Below are positions 24,895 to 33,981 of a stretch of 64,000 bases of DNA, piece by piece. The DNA comes from Chitinophaga ginsengisegetis. GTDB lineage: Bacteria > Bacteroidota > Bacteroidia > Chitinophagales > Chitinophagaceae. Below the pieces are notes generated by a model. That model ran no database searches. It saw only the letters and a program-made list of their open reading frames with translations, and had not been told where the DNA came from. Both the position numbers and the translations under genes were made by a program. Location: assembly GCF_900168065.1 (NCBI RefSeq), contig NZ_FUZZ01000007.1, positions 62,001 to 126,000 on the forward strand. The letters run 5' to 3'. Every line of letters begins with the position of its first letter. The stretch's first letter is position 1.

Positions 24895-25416
24895 ATGAGT
24901 AATTATTTCAGTATAGGTAAACTTGCTTCAGCGCATGGTTTGCAGGGCGACCTGGTTTTAAGGCACAGCCTGGGCAAAAGATCCGCGCTGAAAGGGGTAA
25001 CCGTTATATTCCTGGAAGAGCGCAAAAACAGCTTTATTCCCTACTTTATACAACAGGTAACCGTAAAGGACACCGAAAGCGTATACATCAAGCTGGAAGG
25101 AATAGATACCAAGGAAGCCGCACACAAACTGATGCCGGCACAGGTATACCTGCAGGAGGAGGATTTCAAACAACAAACTGCTTCCTCTGCGCCCCTCGCT
25201 TTGCTGGGATTTGCAGTGGAAGACCAGCAATACGGCCCCCTGGGCACTATTGAGGAAGTCATTGAAATGCCTATGCAGGTGCTCGTAAAAGTATTCATCA
25301 AAGGCAAAGAAGCCCTGCTGCCGGTCAATGAGCAATCGCTGGTGAAAGTAGACAAGAAGAACCAGACGGTACACCTCAACCTGCCGGATGGTTTGATTGA
25401 ATTATACACCGGTTGA
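24895..25416 (+). CDS. rimM: 16S rRNA processing protein RimM
   Basis: The start Y-F-S-I-G-K-L-A-S-A-H-G-L-Q-G-D-L is the RimM N-terminal signature. A PRC-barrel half follows (about 95-173, with G-F-A-V-E-D-Q-Q-Y-G-P-L-G-T-I and L-L-P-V-N-E). RimM helps maturation of the 30S head and binds S19; it is normally next to trmD, as here (36 bp apart). The length of 173 aa is standard. Confidence 0.95.
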   Translation: MSNYFSIGKLASAHGLQGDLVLRHSLGKRSALKGVTVIFLEERKNSFIPYFIQQVTVKDTESVYIKLEGIDTKEAAHKLMPAQVYLQEEDFKQQTASSAPLALLGFAVEDQQYGPLGTIEEVIEMPMQVLVKVFIKGKEALLPVNEQSLVKVDKKNQTVHLNLPDGLIELYTG

Positions 25417-25452
25417 TTTGCCGGATACAACCGTTATAAAGGGCACACAATC

Positions 25453-26124
25453 ATGCGAATAGATATAATCACCGTATTACCGGAATTGCTTGAAAGCCCG
25501 CTGTCCCACTCTATCATGAAGAGGGCACAGGCCAAGGGGTTGCTGGAAATACATGTACATCCGCTCAGGCAGTATTCCAACCTGAAGCACAGCCAGGTAG
25601 ACGACTACCAGTTTGGCGGTGGCGCAGGAATGGTGATGATGCTGGAGCCTATTGTAAATGCTATTGAGTCGCTCCAGGCAAAAGTGCAGTACGACGAGGT
25701 GATTTACCTCACCCCTGATGGCGAAACACTGAACCAGAAAATGGCTAACCAGCTGTCGCTCAAAGGCAATCTGCTCATGCTTTGCGGGCACTATAAAGGC
25801 ATCGATCAGCGCATCCGGGATCACTTCATTACCAAAGAGATTTCCATCGGCGATTACGTGCTGAGCGGGGGAGAACTGGGCGCCGCCGTATTGGTGGATG
25901 CCATCGGACGCCTCCTGCCTGGTGTGCTGAATAATGAAACCAGCGCCCTTACAGACTCCTTCCAGGACAATCTGCTGGCGCCGCCGGTGTACACCCGCCC
26001 GGAAGAGTTCCGTGGCTGGAAAGTACCGGAGATCCTCCTGAGCGGAGATCACAAGAAAATCGATGAGTGGAGACACCAGGAATCGGTAGAAAGAACAAAA
26101 CAACGCAGGCCCGACCTGTTATAA
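25453..26124 (+). CDS. trmD: tRNA (guanine-N1)-methyltransferase TrmD
   Basis: TrmD methylates G37 of tRNAs and prevents frameshifting. The SPOUT knot elements are visible: M-R-I-D-I-I-T-V-L-P-E at the start, D-D-Y-Q-F-G-G-G-A-G-M-V-M, L-L-M-L-C-G-H-Y-K-G-I-D-Q-R and I-S-I-G-D-Y-V-L-S-G-G-E-L. The C-terminal part has P-P-V-Y-T-R-P. Length is 223 aa. It sits between rimM and rplS; the latter has its own promoter. Confidence 0.97.
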   Translation: MRIDIITVLPELLESPLSHSIMKRAQAKGLLEIHVHPLRQYSNLKHSQVDDYQFGGGAGMVMMLEPIVNAIESLQAKVQYDEVIYLTPDGETLNQKMANQLSLKGNLLMLCGHYKGIDQRIRDHFITKEISIGDYVLSGGELGAAVLVDAIGRLLPGVLNNETSALTDSFQDNLLAPPVYTRPEEFRGWKVPEILLSGDHKKIDEWRHQESVERTKQRRPDLL

Positions 26125-26189
26125 CTTAATGATACATAGGTCATATAGAGCGCTTTGCCATTTGAAAGGGATAATTTCTTGATTTTTAA

Positions 26190-26221
26190 TTTGGTAAATG
26201 CTATTTCTTGACTTACTTTTG
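26190..26221 (+). promoter_or_regulatory. rplS promoter, Bacteroidota type
   Basis: TTTG (26190-26193), 20 bp, TACTTTTG (26214-26221), then CAC, 22 bp before the rplS start codon. Both boxes match the consensus exactly. Confidence 0.82.
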
Positions 26222-26243
26222 CACTCCCATAAATATTTGAAAG

Positions 26244-26591
26244 ATGAACGCAATTTCGTTTGTTCACGAACAACTGACAGCTAACAAACAGTACCCGAAG
26301 TTTAAAGCAGGCGACAACGTCACTGTCAACTATAAAATCGTGGAAGGTAATAAAGAAAGGATTCAGTCCTTTAAAGGTGATGTGTTGAAAATCCAGGGTA
26401 CGGGATCAACAATGTCTTTCACTGTTAGAAAAATTTCTGATGGCATTGGTGTGGAAAGACTGTTTCCGCTTTACTCTCCTCATATCGATGGTATCGTGTT
26501 GAACAAGGTAGGTAAAGTAAGAAGAGCTAAGCTTTACTATCTGCGCGAACGTGCTGGTAAGAAAGCCCGTATCAAAGAAAAAAGGGTTTAG
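26244..26591 (+). CDS. rplS: 50S ribosomal protein L19
   Basis: The 115 residues show the L19 pattern: F-K-A-G-D-N-V-T-V-N-Y-K-I, I-Q-S-F-K-G-D-V-L, S-F-T-V-R-K-I-S-D-G-I-G-V-E-R and K-V-R-R-A-K-L-Y-Y-L-R-E-R. L19 lies at the interface of the two ribosomal subunits. It is the last gene of the rpsP-rimM-trmD-rplS group, with its own promoter and a terminator after it. Confidence 0.97.
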   Translation: MNAISFVHEQLTANKQYPKFKAGDNVTVNYKIVEGNKERIQSFKGDVLKIQGTGSTMSFTVRKISDGIGVERLFPLYSPHIDGIVLNKVGKVRRAKLYYLRERAGKKARIKEKRV

Positions 26592-26612
26592 TATAAATAC
26601 AGGGAAATTTGT

Positions 26613-26645
26613 TAAAAGCGGGACCATTACCGGTGCCGCTTTTTT
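26613..26645 (+). terminator. rplS terminator
   Basis: Arms AAAAGCGG and CCGCTTTT with an inner ACC/GGT pairing, followed by TTTTT. Confidence 0.8.
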
Positions 26646-26715
26646 CGTGTGCTTAAAATGGTATTAAAACTGGAGCAGGGTAGCTCATAACGGTGAAAAA
26701 GCCGATTATATCTGC

Positions 26716-26723
26716 TATCTTTG
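26716..26723 (+). promoter_or_regulatory. tatA promoter -7 box
   Basis: TATCTTTG, an exact TAnnTTTG match, lies 28 bp before the tatA start. No TTTG is found at the right distance upstream. Confidence 0.55.
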
Positions 26724-26751
26724 TTGACTGAACTTATAAACATTTGAGAAG

Positions 26752-27036
26752 ATGACTGCTGTTTTTTTAAATTCATCATTTTTGATCCTTCAGGATATTG
26801 GTATGTCCGAGCTGCTGTTGATTGCTGTGGTAGTATTGCTGCTCTTCGGAGGTAAAAAAATTCCCGAATTAATGCGTGGCCTGGGTAAAGGTATCCGTGA
26901 GTTTAATGACGCAAAAAACAATGTGCGCCAGGAAATCGAGGAAGGAATGAGGGAAAAGCCCGTTCAGGCTGCAGCACCGGCCACTACAGATGCACCACAT
27001 ACCAGCACTGAAGATGCTCCTCTGCCAAAAGCATAA
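26752..27036 (+). CDS. tatA: Sec-independent translocase protein TatA
   Basis: TatA forms the pore-like assembly of the twin-arginine pathway, which exports folded proteins. The 94 residues have a membrane helix (about 18-34, E-L-L-L-I-A-V-V-V-L-L-L-F), the hinge F-G-G-K-K-I-P-E-L and an amphipathic helix M-R-G-L-G-K-G-I-R-E-F. An Ala/Pro/Thr tail follows. The F-G-G-K-K hinge favours TatA over TatB. A 16-residue hydrophobic N-terminal extension precedes the normal start, so a later start at Met18 (26803) is possible. TatC is not in the window. The exported superoxide dismutase and its KR leader give this gene an obvious client. Confidence 0.9.
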   Translation: MTAVFLNSSFLILQDIGMSELLLIAVVVLLLFGGKKIPELMRGLGKGIREFNDAKNNVRQEIEEGMREKPVQAAAPATTDAPHTSTEDAPLPKA

Positions 27037-27100
27037 TAAATTGTAGCCAACTCCCCCTAAAGGAGTATTTTCTGTTAATTTAATTTTAACTGGTTTAGTC

Positions 27101-28546
27101 TTGTCTGAATTCAGCAGTATAATCACTTTCCATAAAGCATTATACGCCGGCAGCACAAGCTGTACGGAGAGGGTGCGTTATTACCTCGACCGTATAGCTC
27201 AGTTAAAACACTTGAATGCCTTCCTGGAAGTATACGAAGAGGAAGCCCTGGAGAAAGCACGCGAGCTCGATACCCGCCTCAAAAACGGGGAAAAGCTGGG
27301 CGCACTCGCAGGTGTGGTGGTAGGTATTAAAGATGTGATCTGCTATAAAGGCCATAATGTAAGTGCCGCTTCCCATATACTGGAAGGGTTTACTTCCCTG
27401 TTCTCTGCCACCGCCATCGAAAGATTGCTGGCAGCAGATGCTATTATCATCGGTAACCTCAACTGCGACGAATTTGCAATGGGATCTACCAATGAAAACT
27501 CCGCTTATGGCCCCACCCTGAACGCTTTGGATAATACCCGCGTACCAGGTGGCTCCTCCGGGGGCTCTGCCGTTGCAGTACAGGCAGATCTGTGCCAGGT
27601 GAGCCTCGGTAGCGATACCGGTGGCTCTGTTCGCCAGCCGGCGGACTTTTGCGGTATAATTGGCCTGAAACCCACTTATGGCCGTATTTCCCGCTACGGA
27701 CTCATCGCTTACGCCTCCTCATTTGACCAGATAGGCATTTTTGGCAAGGATATTGCCGATGTGGCAGCTGTTCTACAGGTGATTGCCGGTCCGGATGAGT
27801 TTGATAGTACCGCTTCCCAAAAAGAAGTACCGGATTATAAAGCACAGCTGGAAAACAATAAAACATTCAAATTTGCGTATTTAAGGGATGCACAGTACCA
27901 CGATGGACTGGACGCAGAAATGAAAAACGGCTATATTGATTTCTTTGAAAGTTTGCAGTCTTTAGGTCATACGGTATCAGGAAAGAGTTTTGAATACCTC
28001 GACCATGTAGTTCCGGCATATTATGTACTCACTACAGCAGAAGCTTCCTCCAACTTATCCCGGTTTGATGGGGTGAAATATGGACACAGAACCGCTGAAA
28101 AAAACCTGGACCTGACAGAATTTTACAAAAAAAGTAGATCCGAAGGGTTTGGGAAAGAGGTAAAACGTCGTATATTACTGGGGACTTTTGTGCTGAGTGC
28201 AGGCTATTATGACGCATATTATACTAAGGCACAACAGGTTAGGCGTCTTGTAACAGAAAAACTCAACGATATATTAGAAGAATACGACGCCATTTTAATG
28301 CCAACTGTGCCATCCACAGCATTTAAATTAGGGGAGAAAACTGATGACCCTATAGCTATGTACCTGGCTGATATTTATACGGTACTGGCAAATCTGGCAG
28401 GGGTTCCGGCTATATCCGTTCCTTTGTACCGGCATTCAAACGGGATGCCATACGGTGTACAGATCATCACAAAGAAGTTTAGCGAAGCAAACTTGTTACA
28501 TATAGCGCATCAATTGATGGCTAAGGAACAGGTTACTGTTGTTTAA
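27101..28546 (+). CDS. gatA: Asp-tRNA(Asn)/Glu-tRNA(Gln) amidotransferase subunit A
   Basis: GatA frees ammonia from glutamine for GatB, which amidates misacylated Glu-tRNA(Gln) or Asp-tRNA(Asn). The amidase triad is complete: Lys77 (V-G-I-K-D-V), Ser152 (G-S-S-G-G-S) and Ser176 (S-D-T-G-G-S-V-R-Q-P). D-F-C-G-I-I-G-L-K-P-T-Y-G follows. The length of 481 aa is standard. The start is TTG at 27101; the frame stays open upstream but has no ATG or GTG that fits. gatB and gatC are not adjacent. The next gene begins 10 bp after its stop. Confidence 0.93.
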   Translation: MSEFSSIITFHKALYAGSTSCTERVRYYLDRIAQLKHLNAFLEVYEEEALEKARELDTRLKNGEKLGALAGVVVGIKDVICYKGHNVSAASHILEGFTSLFSATAIERLLAADAIIIGNLNCDEFAMGSTNENSAYGPTLNALDNTRVPGGSSGGSAVAVQADLCQVSLGSDTGGSVRQPADFCGIIGLKPTYGRISRYGLIAYASSFDQIGIFGKDIADVAAVLQVIAGPDEFDSTASQKEVPDYKAQLENNKTFKFAYLRDAQYHDGLDAEMKNGYIDFFESLQSLGHTVSGKSFEYLDHVVPAYYVLTTAEASSNLSRFDGVKYGHRTAEKNLDLTEFYKKSRSEGFGKEVKRRILLGTFVLSAGYYDAYYTKAQQVRRLVTEKLNDILEEYDAILMPTVPSTAFKLGEKTDDPIAMYLADIYTVLANLAGVPAISVPLYRHSNGMPYGVQIITKKFSEANLLHIAHQLMAKEQVTVV

Positions 28547-28556
28547 AATAAATTGT

Positions 28557-29837
28557 ATGAGAAAAATCTTTTTACTACTGCTGTTGCCAGCAACAAGTTT
28601 AATGAGTGTGAGTGCAATGGGGGGCAATAGCAATCCTAAAGAGATGGCGTATCCGGTATTTTCACCTGATACTTCTGTAGTAAAGCTGAATCACAAGGTA
28701 CGTTTACCAAAGGATACCGCTTTATTGCCATCGCCAACGTCCGTGGCAGTGAAGAAAGCCGCTCAGAGCCTGCCTAACACCATCCGCAGCGCGAAAGTGT
28801 ATGAACAGATCAACAATAACCTGGTTGCCGGTTACGTGAGTAACTATGCCACCCGGTATAGTCAGCATCTGCAAATCATGATCGATAAAGGACAACCCTA
28901 TTTCAATATGATTGAAAAGGTGTTCCGTGATAATGGTATACCCGAGGAAATGAAATACCTCGCAGTAATTGAATCCAGCTTTAACACCAATGCCCGCTCA
29001 AGAGTGGGTGCAGTAGGCGCCTGGCAGTTTATGGCCGGAACCGCCCGCATTTTTGGTTTAAGTGTAGGTAAGAAAATAGACGAAAGAAAAGATTTCTATA
29101 AGTCTACCCTGGCCGCCGCCCAGTTCCTCAATCAGCTGTATGCACAGTTCGACGACTGGTTACTGGTAGTTGCTGCTTATAACTGTGGCGCAGGTGGCGT
29201 TCAACGCGCTATCAAAGCCAGTGGCCGTACCGATTTCTGGGGCATGCAATATTTTCTGCCAGCGGAATCCCGTAACCATGTTTACAAATTCATCGCTACC
29301 GGTTATATCCTCGATAAGTTTAATAACTTCTTCGGTGTAAGTGAAGATAACACCATCACCGTGAATGTACCTGTAGCAGATAACCTGTCTGCTCCCGTTG
29401 CAAGAGGCCCTTTAACAGAAGATGAAATTTTCAGCACTGTTGAAATCAATGTAACCGGCAAATACCGCCTGGAAGCAATTGCAAAGAAACTGGATATGAA
29501 CCTGGCCGAATTAGACCGCTTCAACCCAGGCTTCTCCAAAGCAATGGCCAGCGCCGAAAATAACTATGACCTGCGCATCCCGAAAGAAAAGATGAAGCTG
29601 TTCATGGCAGAAAAAAATGAAATGCTGAAAGAATCTGTTCAGATGACACTGGACGATAAAGCAGTAGGAGTGGATAAATCCAAATTCCCGCCACCGGTGA
29701 GAATGGCAGAAAAGAATACATCTGCTAAAAAAGCAACCACCACTACCAGCAGCAAAAAACATTATTCTTCCAAAAAGCATCATTATACCGCTAAAAAGAA
29801 GACAACTGCTAAAAAGAAAACTACCACAAAGAAATAA
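28557..29837 (+). CDS. MltD-like lytic transglycosylase with LysM domain
   Basis: This exported murein enzyme cleaves the glycan strand to give 1,6-anhydro ends. It has a signal peptide (1-20) and an SLT domain (about 105-250) with catalytic Glu139 in A-V-I-E-S-S-F-N. G-A-V-G-A-W-Q-F-M and A-A-Y-N-C-G-A-G-G follow, then one LysM domain (about 295-350) for peptidoglycan binding. The last 45 residues are a Lys/Thr/Ser tail that may bind cell-wall polymers. I chose ATG 28557; an upstream TTG at 28539 overlaps gatA and gives a poor leader. It is probably co-transcribed with gatA and ends at a strong terminator. Confidence 0.92.
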   Translation: MRKIFLLLLLPATSLMSVSAMGGNSNPKEMAYPVFSPDTSVVKLNHKVRLPKDTALLPSPTSVAVKKAAQSLPNTIRSAKVYEQINNNLVAGYVSNYATRYSQHLQIMIDKGQPYFNMIEKVFRDNGIPEEMKYLAVIESSFNTNARSRVGAVGAWQFMAGTARIFGLSVGKKIDERKDFYKSTLAAAQFLNQLYAQFDDWLLVVAAYNCGAGGVQRAIKASGRTDFWGMQYFLPAESRNHVYKFIATGYILDKFNNFFGVSEDNTITVNVPVADNLSAPVARGPLTEDEIFSTVEINVTGKYRLEAIAKKLDMNLAELDRFNPGFSKAMASAENNYDLRIPKEKMKLFMAEKNEMLKESVQMTLDDKAVGVDKSKFPPPVRMAEKNTSAKKATTTTSSKKHYSSKKHHYTAKKKTTAKKKTTTKK

Positions 29838-29861
29838 TCACCCGCAAGGGTATACGAAATA

Positions 29862-29899
29862 AAAAAAGAGACCGCTGATCATCAGCGGTCTCTTTTTAT
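29862..29899. terminator. Bidirectional terminator
   Basis: A perfect 11-bp stem GAGACCGCTGA/TCAGCGGTCTC with A7 on the left and T5 on the right, between the convergent transglycosylase and antiporter genes. Confidence 0.93.
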
Positions 29900-29915
29900 T
29901 TATAATGGCTCTGTA

Positions 29916-31328
29916 TCAGGTTGTAAGCAGACCTTTACGTTTTTCACTGAAAGCTACCAGGTCCAGCAACGGCCCGGTCATAAAGGTGGTGGCCAGCGCC
30001 ATCAGCACCATCATGGCAAATATCTCCGGCGACAGGATCCCCAGGTCAAACCCGATATTCAATACCACCAGCTCCATCAATCCACGGGTATTCATTAATG
30101 CGCCAATGGAAACAGACTGCCGCCAGCTTTGCCCCATTAAGCGCGCGGTAACAGTGCTGCCGCCAAATTTTCCCGTCACGGCCACCAGCATGATCATTCC
30201 GAATACGACCCACAGATCGCCCTGGTTCAATAAACCAATATGCGTTCTTAACCCGGTATATACAAAGAAGATAGGAAGCAATAATAGTACGCTCACATCT
30301 TCCAGTTTATCTGTCAGCAATTGTTTGATATTGGTTCCATGAGGCATGATCACACCCGCCAGGAACGCGCCAAACAAGGCATGAATCCCGATCACTTCCG
30401 CTATCCATGCAGATATCAGCAGCATGAAAAATATCAGGGATACCGCTGCTTTCTGATGGCCTTTCGCCATCTGCGTCTGCATGGTTCTGTTCAGCCAGGG
30501 CCGCACCACCAGCAACATCACTGCTACAAATACAATCGCCAGCAGAATGGTCACCAGTGCACTCACAATTCCGCCGGCGTTCACAATCGCCACTACTACC
30601 GCCAGGATACACCAGGCTGTAACATCATCTGCTGCGGCACAGGTAATCGCCATAATCCCCAACGGTGTATTGGTTAATTTCCGTTCCTGTACGATACGGG
30701 CCAGTACCGGGAAAGCGGTAATGCTCATGGCGATGCCCATAAACAGCGCGAAAGATAAAAAACTGACATTGGCAGGAGCAAACTGCGTAAAGAGGAAATA
30801 TGCCAGCCAAACGCCGAGGAAGAAAGGAATAATAATACTGGCATGACTGATCATCACCGCATCGTGCGCTTTATTCCTGATTTTACTGATGTCCAGCTCC
30901 ATTCCTACAATAAACATAAAGAAGGCAAGCCCTATCTGGCTGAGGAACTGGAGGTTCTTCAGGGAATCTGCAGGAAATAAAAAATCGGAAAACGACGGAG
31001 CCACCCAACCCAGCAGGGAAGGACCCAGCAATACACCGGCAATGATCTCGCCCACCACCGCAGGCTGCTTCAGTTTATTGGCGATGATCCCGAATACCCG
31101 TGCCGCCAGCATGATCAGGATGATTTGCAACAGCAACAACCCCAGCGGATGTTTCAGATTTTCCAGGTAGCGCCACCAGCTGCCGGAGGCTGTAGCCGCC
31201 GCTGCCGGAGCAGGAGGAATAACGGTGTGCGGATTCACCGGTAAAGATTGGCCCTTCTGAAGAATCACCCAGATCAGCGCCGCAAAAATGCCAATAATCA
31301 CCGGGTACCAGAGAAAGCGTTTATTCAT
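29916..31328 (-). CDS. CPA2-family cation/proton antiporter (Kef/NapA type)
   Basis: A 470-residue membrane protein with a leading helix, a Pro/Ala-rich stretch (about 33-50) and then about 12 helices. Family features are G-E-I-I-A-G-V-L-L-G-P-S-L-L-G near 95, C-A-A-A-D-D-V-T-A-W-C with the ion-binding Asp pair, and F-A-L-F-M-G-I-A-M-S-I-T-A-F-P-V. It swaps Na+ or K+ for protons. There is no TrkA-N nucleotide-binding domain at the C-terminus, so KefB/C-type control is absent. Single gene, terminators on both sides. Confidence 0.9.
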   Translation of the reverse strand: MNKRFLWYPVIIGIFAALIWVILQKGQSLPVNPHTVIPPAPAAAATASGSWWRYLENLKHPLGLLLLQIILIMLAARVFGIIANKLKQPAVVGEIIAGVLLGPSLLGWVAPSFSDFLFPADSLKNLQFLSQIGLAFFMFIVGMELDISKIRNKAHDAVMISHASIIIPFFLGVWLAYFLFTQFAPANVSFLSFALFMGIAMSITAFPVLARIVQERKLTNTPLGIMAITCAAADDVTAWCILAVVVAIVNAGGIVSALVTILLAIVFVAVMLLVVRPWLNRTMQTQMAKGHQKAAVSLIFFMLLISAWIAEVIGIHALFGAFLAGVIMPHGTNIKQLLTDKLEDVSVLLLLPIFFVYTGLRTHIGLLNQGDLWVVFGMIMLVAVTGKFGGSTVTARLMGQSWRQSVSIGALMNTRGLMELVVLNIGFDLGILSPEIFAMMVLMALATTFMTGPLLDLVAFSEKRKGLLTT

Positions 31329-31368
31329 GACAGGAAGTATTAATGGTTAACTGCAAGATATAAAAAAG

Positions 31369-31445
31369 CAAAAAGCTATTACAGAGATGGGCCGTTGCGG
31401 TAGATTAAATCTTTGCATACGGTTATCGCTGTAATAGCTTTTTTA
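31369..31445 (-). terminator. pgk terminator with long hairpin
   Basis: Arms AAAAAGCTATTACAG and CTGTAATAGCTTTTT are perfect complements about 45 nt apart. The loop contains a second helix (CCGTTGCGGTAG-type pairing). T runs lie on the minus-strand 3' side. Confidence 0.75.
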
Positions 31446-31466
31446 TGGAATATATTAGCCGGTTGC

Positions 31467-32660
31467 TTAGCTGATAGCGGCAATACCTGGCAGTTCCTTT
31501 CCTTCAAAGAACTCCAGCAATGCGCCACCACCGGTAGAAACATAGCTTACTTTATCTGCAATACCGAACTGGTTTACGGCTGCTACTGAGTCGCCGCCGC
31601 CTACCAGGGAGAAAGCTCCTTTGGCAGTAGCGGTTACAATAGCGTCTGCCACGCCTTTGGTACCAGCCTGGAAAGCCGCCATTTCAAATACGCCCATTGG
31701 TCCGTTCCATAAAATGGTGTTGGAGGCAGCAATAGTTTCGCTGAAAAGGGCTACAGACTTAGGTCCTATGTCAAGGCCCATCCATCCGGCAGGGATGTTG
31801 TCGTTGGAAACTTCCTGTGTATTTGCATCTGCTGCAAATTTATCTGCTGCAATGGAATCAACCGGCAGTAACAGTTGTACGCCTTTTTCCTTTGCTTTGG
31901 CTACCAGTTCATTTGCCAGGTCCAGTTTATCATTTTCGCAGAGGGAGCTGCCAATTTCTTTGCCCTGGGCTTTCAGGAAAGTGTAGGCCATACCACCACC
32001 AATGATCAGGTTGTTGGCGCGGTCCATCAGGGTTTCGATGATCAGGATCTTATCGCTTACTTTAGCGCCGCCCAGTATTGCTGTAAAGGGAGATGCTGCG
32101 TCGTTGAGTACTTTTTGTGCGCTGTTTACTTCTGCTTCCATCAGTAAGCCGAACATGCGGTTTTCAGGTGCGAAGTATTGTGCGATCACTGCGGTGGAAG
32201 CGTGGGCACGGTGAGCAGTACCAAATGCATCATTTACATAAACATCGCCCAGTTTCGACAGCTGTTCAGCAAATGCGGCATCGCCTTTTTCTTCTGCCTT
32301 GTGGAAACGCAGGTTTTCCAGCAGCAGTACTTCGCCCATCTGCAGATCTGCAGCAGCTTTTTCAGCCACAGGACCGGTGCAGTCTTCCGCGAATTTCACG
32401 GTTACGCCGCCCAGTAAAGAAATGAGGTGGTATACCAGGTGTTTTAAGGAGTATTTATCGGTAGGACCATCTTTCGGGCGACCCAGGTGAGACATCAGGA
32501 TAACGGCGCCGCCATCTTTCAGGATTTTCTGGATGGTAGGAACTGCTGCACGCATACGGGTGTCATCCGTGATCTCGAACTTATCATTCAAGGGTACGTT
32601 GAAATCCACGCGGATCAAGGCTTTGCGGCCATTGAAGTTATAATCAGAAAATTTGCTCAT
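31467..32660 (-). CDS. pgk: Phosphoglycerate kinase
   Basis: The enzyme makes ATP and 3-phosphoglycerate from 1,3-bisphosphoglycerate. Signature stretches: R-V-D-F-N-V-P-L-N (17-25), S-H-L-G-R-P-K-D-G, L-L-E-N-L-R-F, the hinge G-G-A-K-V-S-D-K and G-G-G-D-S-V-A-A near the C-terminus. The length of 397 aa is normal. It lies downstream of gap on the same strand, the order of the glycolytic steps, separated by 164 bp with a hairpin. Confidence 0.97.
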   Translation of the reverse strand: MSKFSDYNFNGRKALIRVDFNVPLNDKFEITDDTRMRAAVPTIQKILKDGGAVILMSHLGRPKDGPTDKYSLKHLVYHLISLLGGVTVKFAEDCTGPVAEKAAADLQMGEVLLLENLRFHKAEEKGDAAFAEQLSKLGDVYVNDAFGTAHRAHASTAVIAQYFAPENRMFGLLMEAEVNSAQKVLNDAASPFTAILGGAKVSDKILIIETLMDRANNLIIGGGMAYTFLKAQGKEIGSSLCENDKLDLANELVAKAKEKGVQLLLPVDSIAADKFAADANTQEVSNDNIPAGWMGLDIGPKSVALFSETIAASNTILWNGPMGVFEMAAFQAGTKGVADAIVTATAKGAFSLVGGGDSVAAVNQFGIADKVSYVSTGGGALLEFFEGKELPGIAAIS

Positions 32661-32787
32661 AATGTATCAATTTAAGATAACGAGAAGGGGTAAATTAAAA
32701 AACCGCGGTACTAACAGCGCAAAGCGGGTATATAACCAGATGAATCTGGCCAGTTGCTGCTATGGTGTAGTTCCGCGGAATTTAAAG

Positions 32788-32809
32788 ACTCCCGGTTTGC
32801 ACCGGGAGT
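32788..32809 (-). terminator. Hairpin after gap
   Basis: Perfect 8-bp stem ACTCCCGG/CCGGGAGT with loop TTTGCA, just 3' of gap on the minus strand. Only CTTTAAATT follows, so termination may be partial and some gap transcripts may continue into pgk. Confidence 0.55.
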
Positions 32810-32824
32810 ACCTGTCATGATTTA

Positions 32825-33841
32825 TTATTTGCTGATCAGACCGGCGAAGTACTTTACAGTACGAACCAGCTGAGATACATAGCTCATTTCGTTATCGTAC
32901 CAGGAAACGGTTTTAACCATCTGGTGTTCGCCAACAGTGAGTACTTTAGTTTGTGTGGCATCAAACAGGGAACCGAAGTTAATACCAATGATGTCGGAGC
33001 TTACAATTTCATCTTCAGTATAACCGAAAGATTCGTTGGAAGCAGCTTTCATAGCGGCGTTTACTTCGTCAACAGTTACTTTTTTATTGAGGATGGTAGT
33101 CAGCTCAGTTAAAGAACCAGTGATGGTAGGAACACGCTGTGCGCTACCGTCCAGTTTGCCTTTCAGTTCCGGTAATACCAGGCCGATAGCTTTTGCAGCA
33201 CCGGTACTGTTAGGTACGATGTTGGCAGCAGCAGCACGTGCACGGCGCAGGTCACCTTTTGGATGTGGAGCATCCAGGGTGTTCTGGTCGTTGGTGTAAG
33301 CGTGAACAGTGGTCATTAAACCGGTAGCAATACCGTAAGTGTCCTGCAGAACTTTCGCCATAGGAGCGAGACAGTTGGTGGTGCAGGATGCGCAGGAAAT
33401 AACTGTTTCACTACCGTCCAGGATTTCGTGGTTTACGTTGAAAACGATCGTTTTCAGATCACCTGTAGCAGGAGCAGAAATAACTACACGTTTAGCGCCG
33501 GCAGTAATGTGAGCGGCAGCTTTATCCCTGTCAGCAAAGAAACCGGTACATTCGATCACTACATCGATGTCATGTTCTTTCCAGGGAATTTGAGACGGAT
33601 CTCTCTGTGCATATATCTTCACATCTTCACCGTTCACATTGATTGCGCTTTCAGAATGCTTAACGTCTGCATCGAATCTACCCTGTGCTGAATCGTATTT
33701 CAGCAAATGCGCCAGCACGTTGGGGCTGGTGAGGTCATTGATAGCTACCACATCAATGCCGGGCATTTTGTAAATCTGGCGGTATACCAAACGGCCGATA
33801 CGACCGAAACCATTAATACCAATTTTGAGAGTAGTTCCCAT
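32825..33841 (-). CDS. gap: Glyceraldehyde-3-phosphate dehydrogenase, type I
   Basis: The start at ATG 33841 gives M-G-T-T-L-K-I-G-I-N-G-F-G-R-I-G-R, the NAD-binding beginning of GAPDH, and a 338-residue protein; an upstream in-frame ATG adds 22 foreign residues. The catalytic cysteine is in S-C-A-S-C-T-T-N-C, and W-Y-D-N-E-M-S-Y lies near the C-terminus. The enzyme oxidises glyceraldehyde 3-phosphate in glycolysis and feeds phosphoglycerate kinase, encoded next. It is divergent from a tRNA-Glu gene. Confidence 0.97.
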   Translation of the reverse strand: MGTTLKIGINGFGRIGRLVYRQIYKMPGIDVVAINDLTSPNVLAHLLKYDSAQGRFDADVKHSESAINVNGEDVKIYAQRDPSQIPWKEHDIDVVIECTGFFADRDKAAAHITAGAKRVVISAPATGDLKTIVFNVNHEILDGSETVISCASCTTNCLAPMAKVLQDTYGIATGLMTTVHAYTNDQNTLDAPHPKGDLRRARAAAANIVPNSTGAAKAIGLVLPELKGKLDGSAQRVPTITGSLTELTTILNKKVTVDEVNAAMKAASNESFGYTEDEIVSSDIIGINFGSLFDATQTKVLTVGEHQMVKTVSWYDNEMSYVSQLVRTVKYFAGLISK

Positions 33842-33933
33842 TTTACATCGTGATTTGAGTATGAAAAAATCGAGAGCGAATTTACAATCAATACCCTTAT
33901 TAATCAATATAATTTTAGGTTATGAAAATATTT

Positions 33934-33964
33934 TTTGGAAATTTAAAATAACGTCCTACATTTG
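33934..33964 (+). promoter_or_regulatory. tRNA-Glu promoter, Bacteroidota type
   Basis: TTTG (33934-33937), 19 bp, TACATTTG (33957-33964), exact in both boxes, 17 bp before the mature tRNA 5' end. Confidence 0.85.
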
Positions 33965-33981
33965 CAATCCGAAAATGATGC

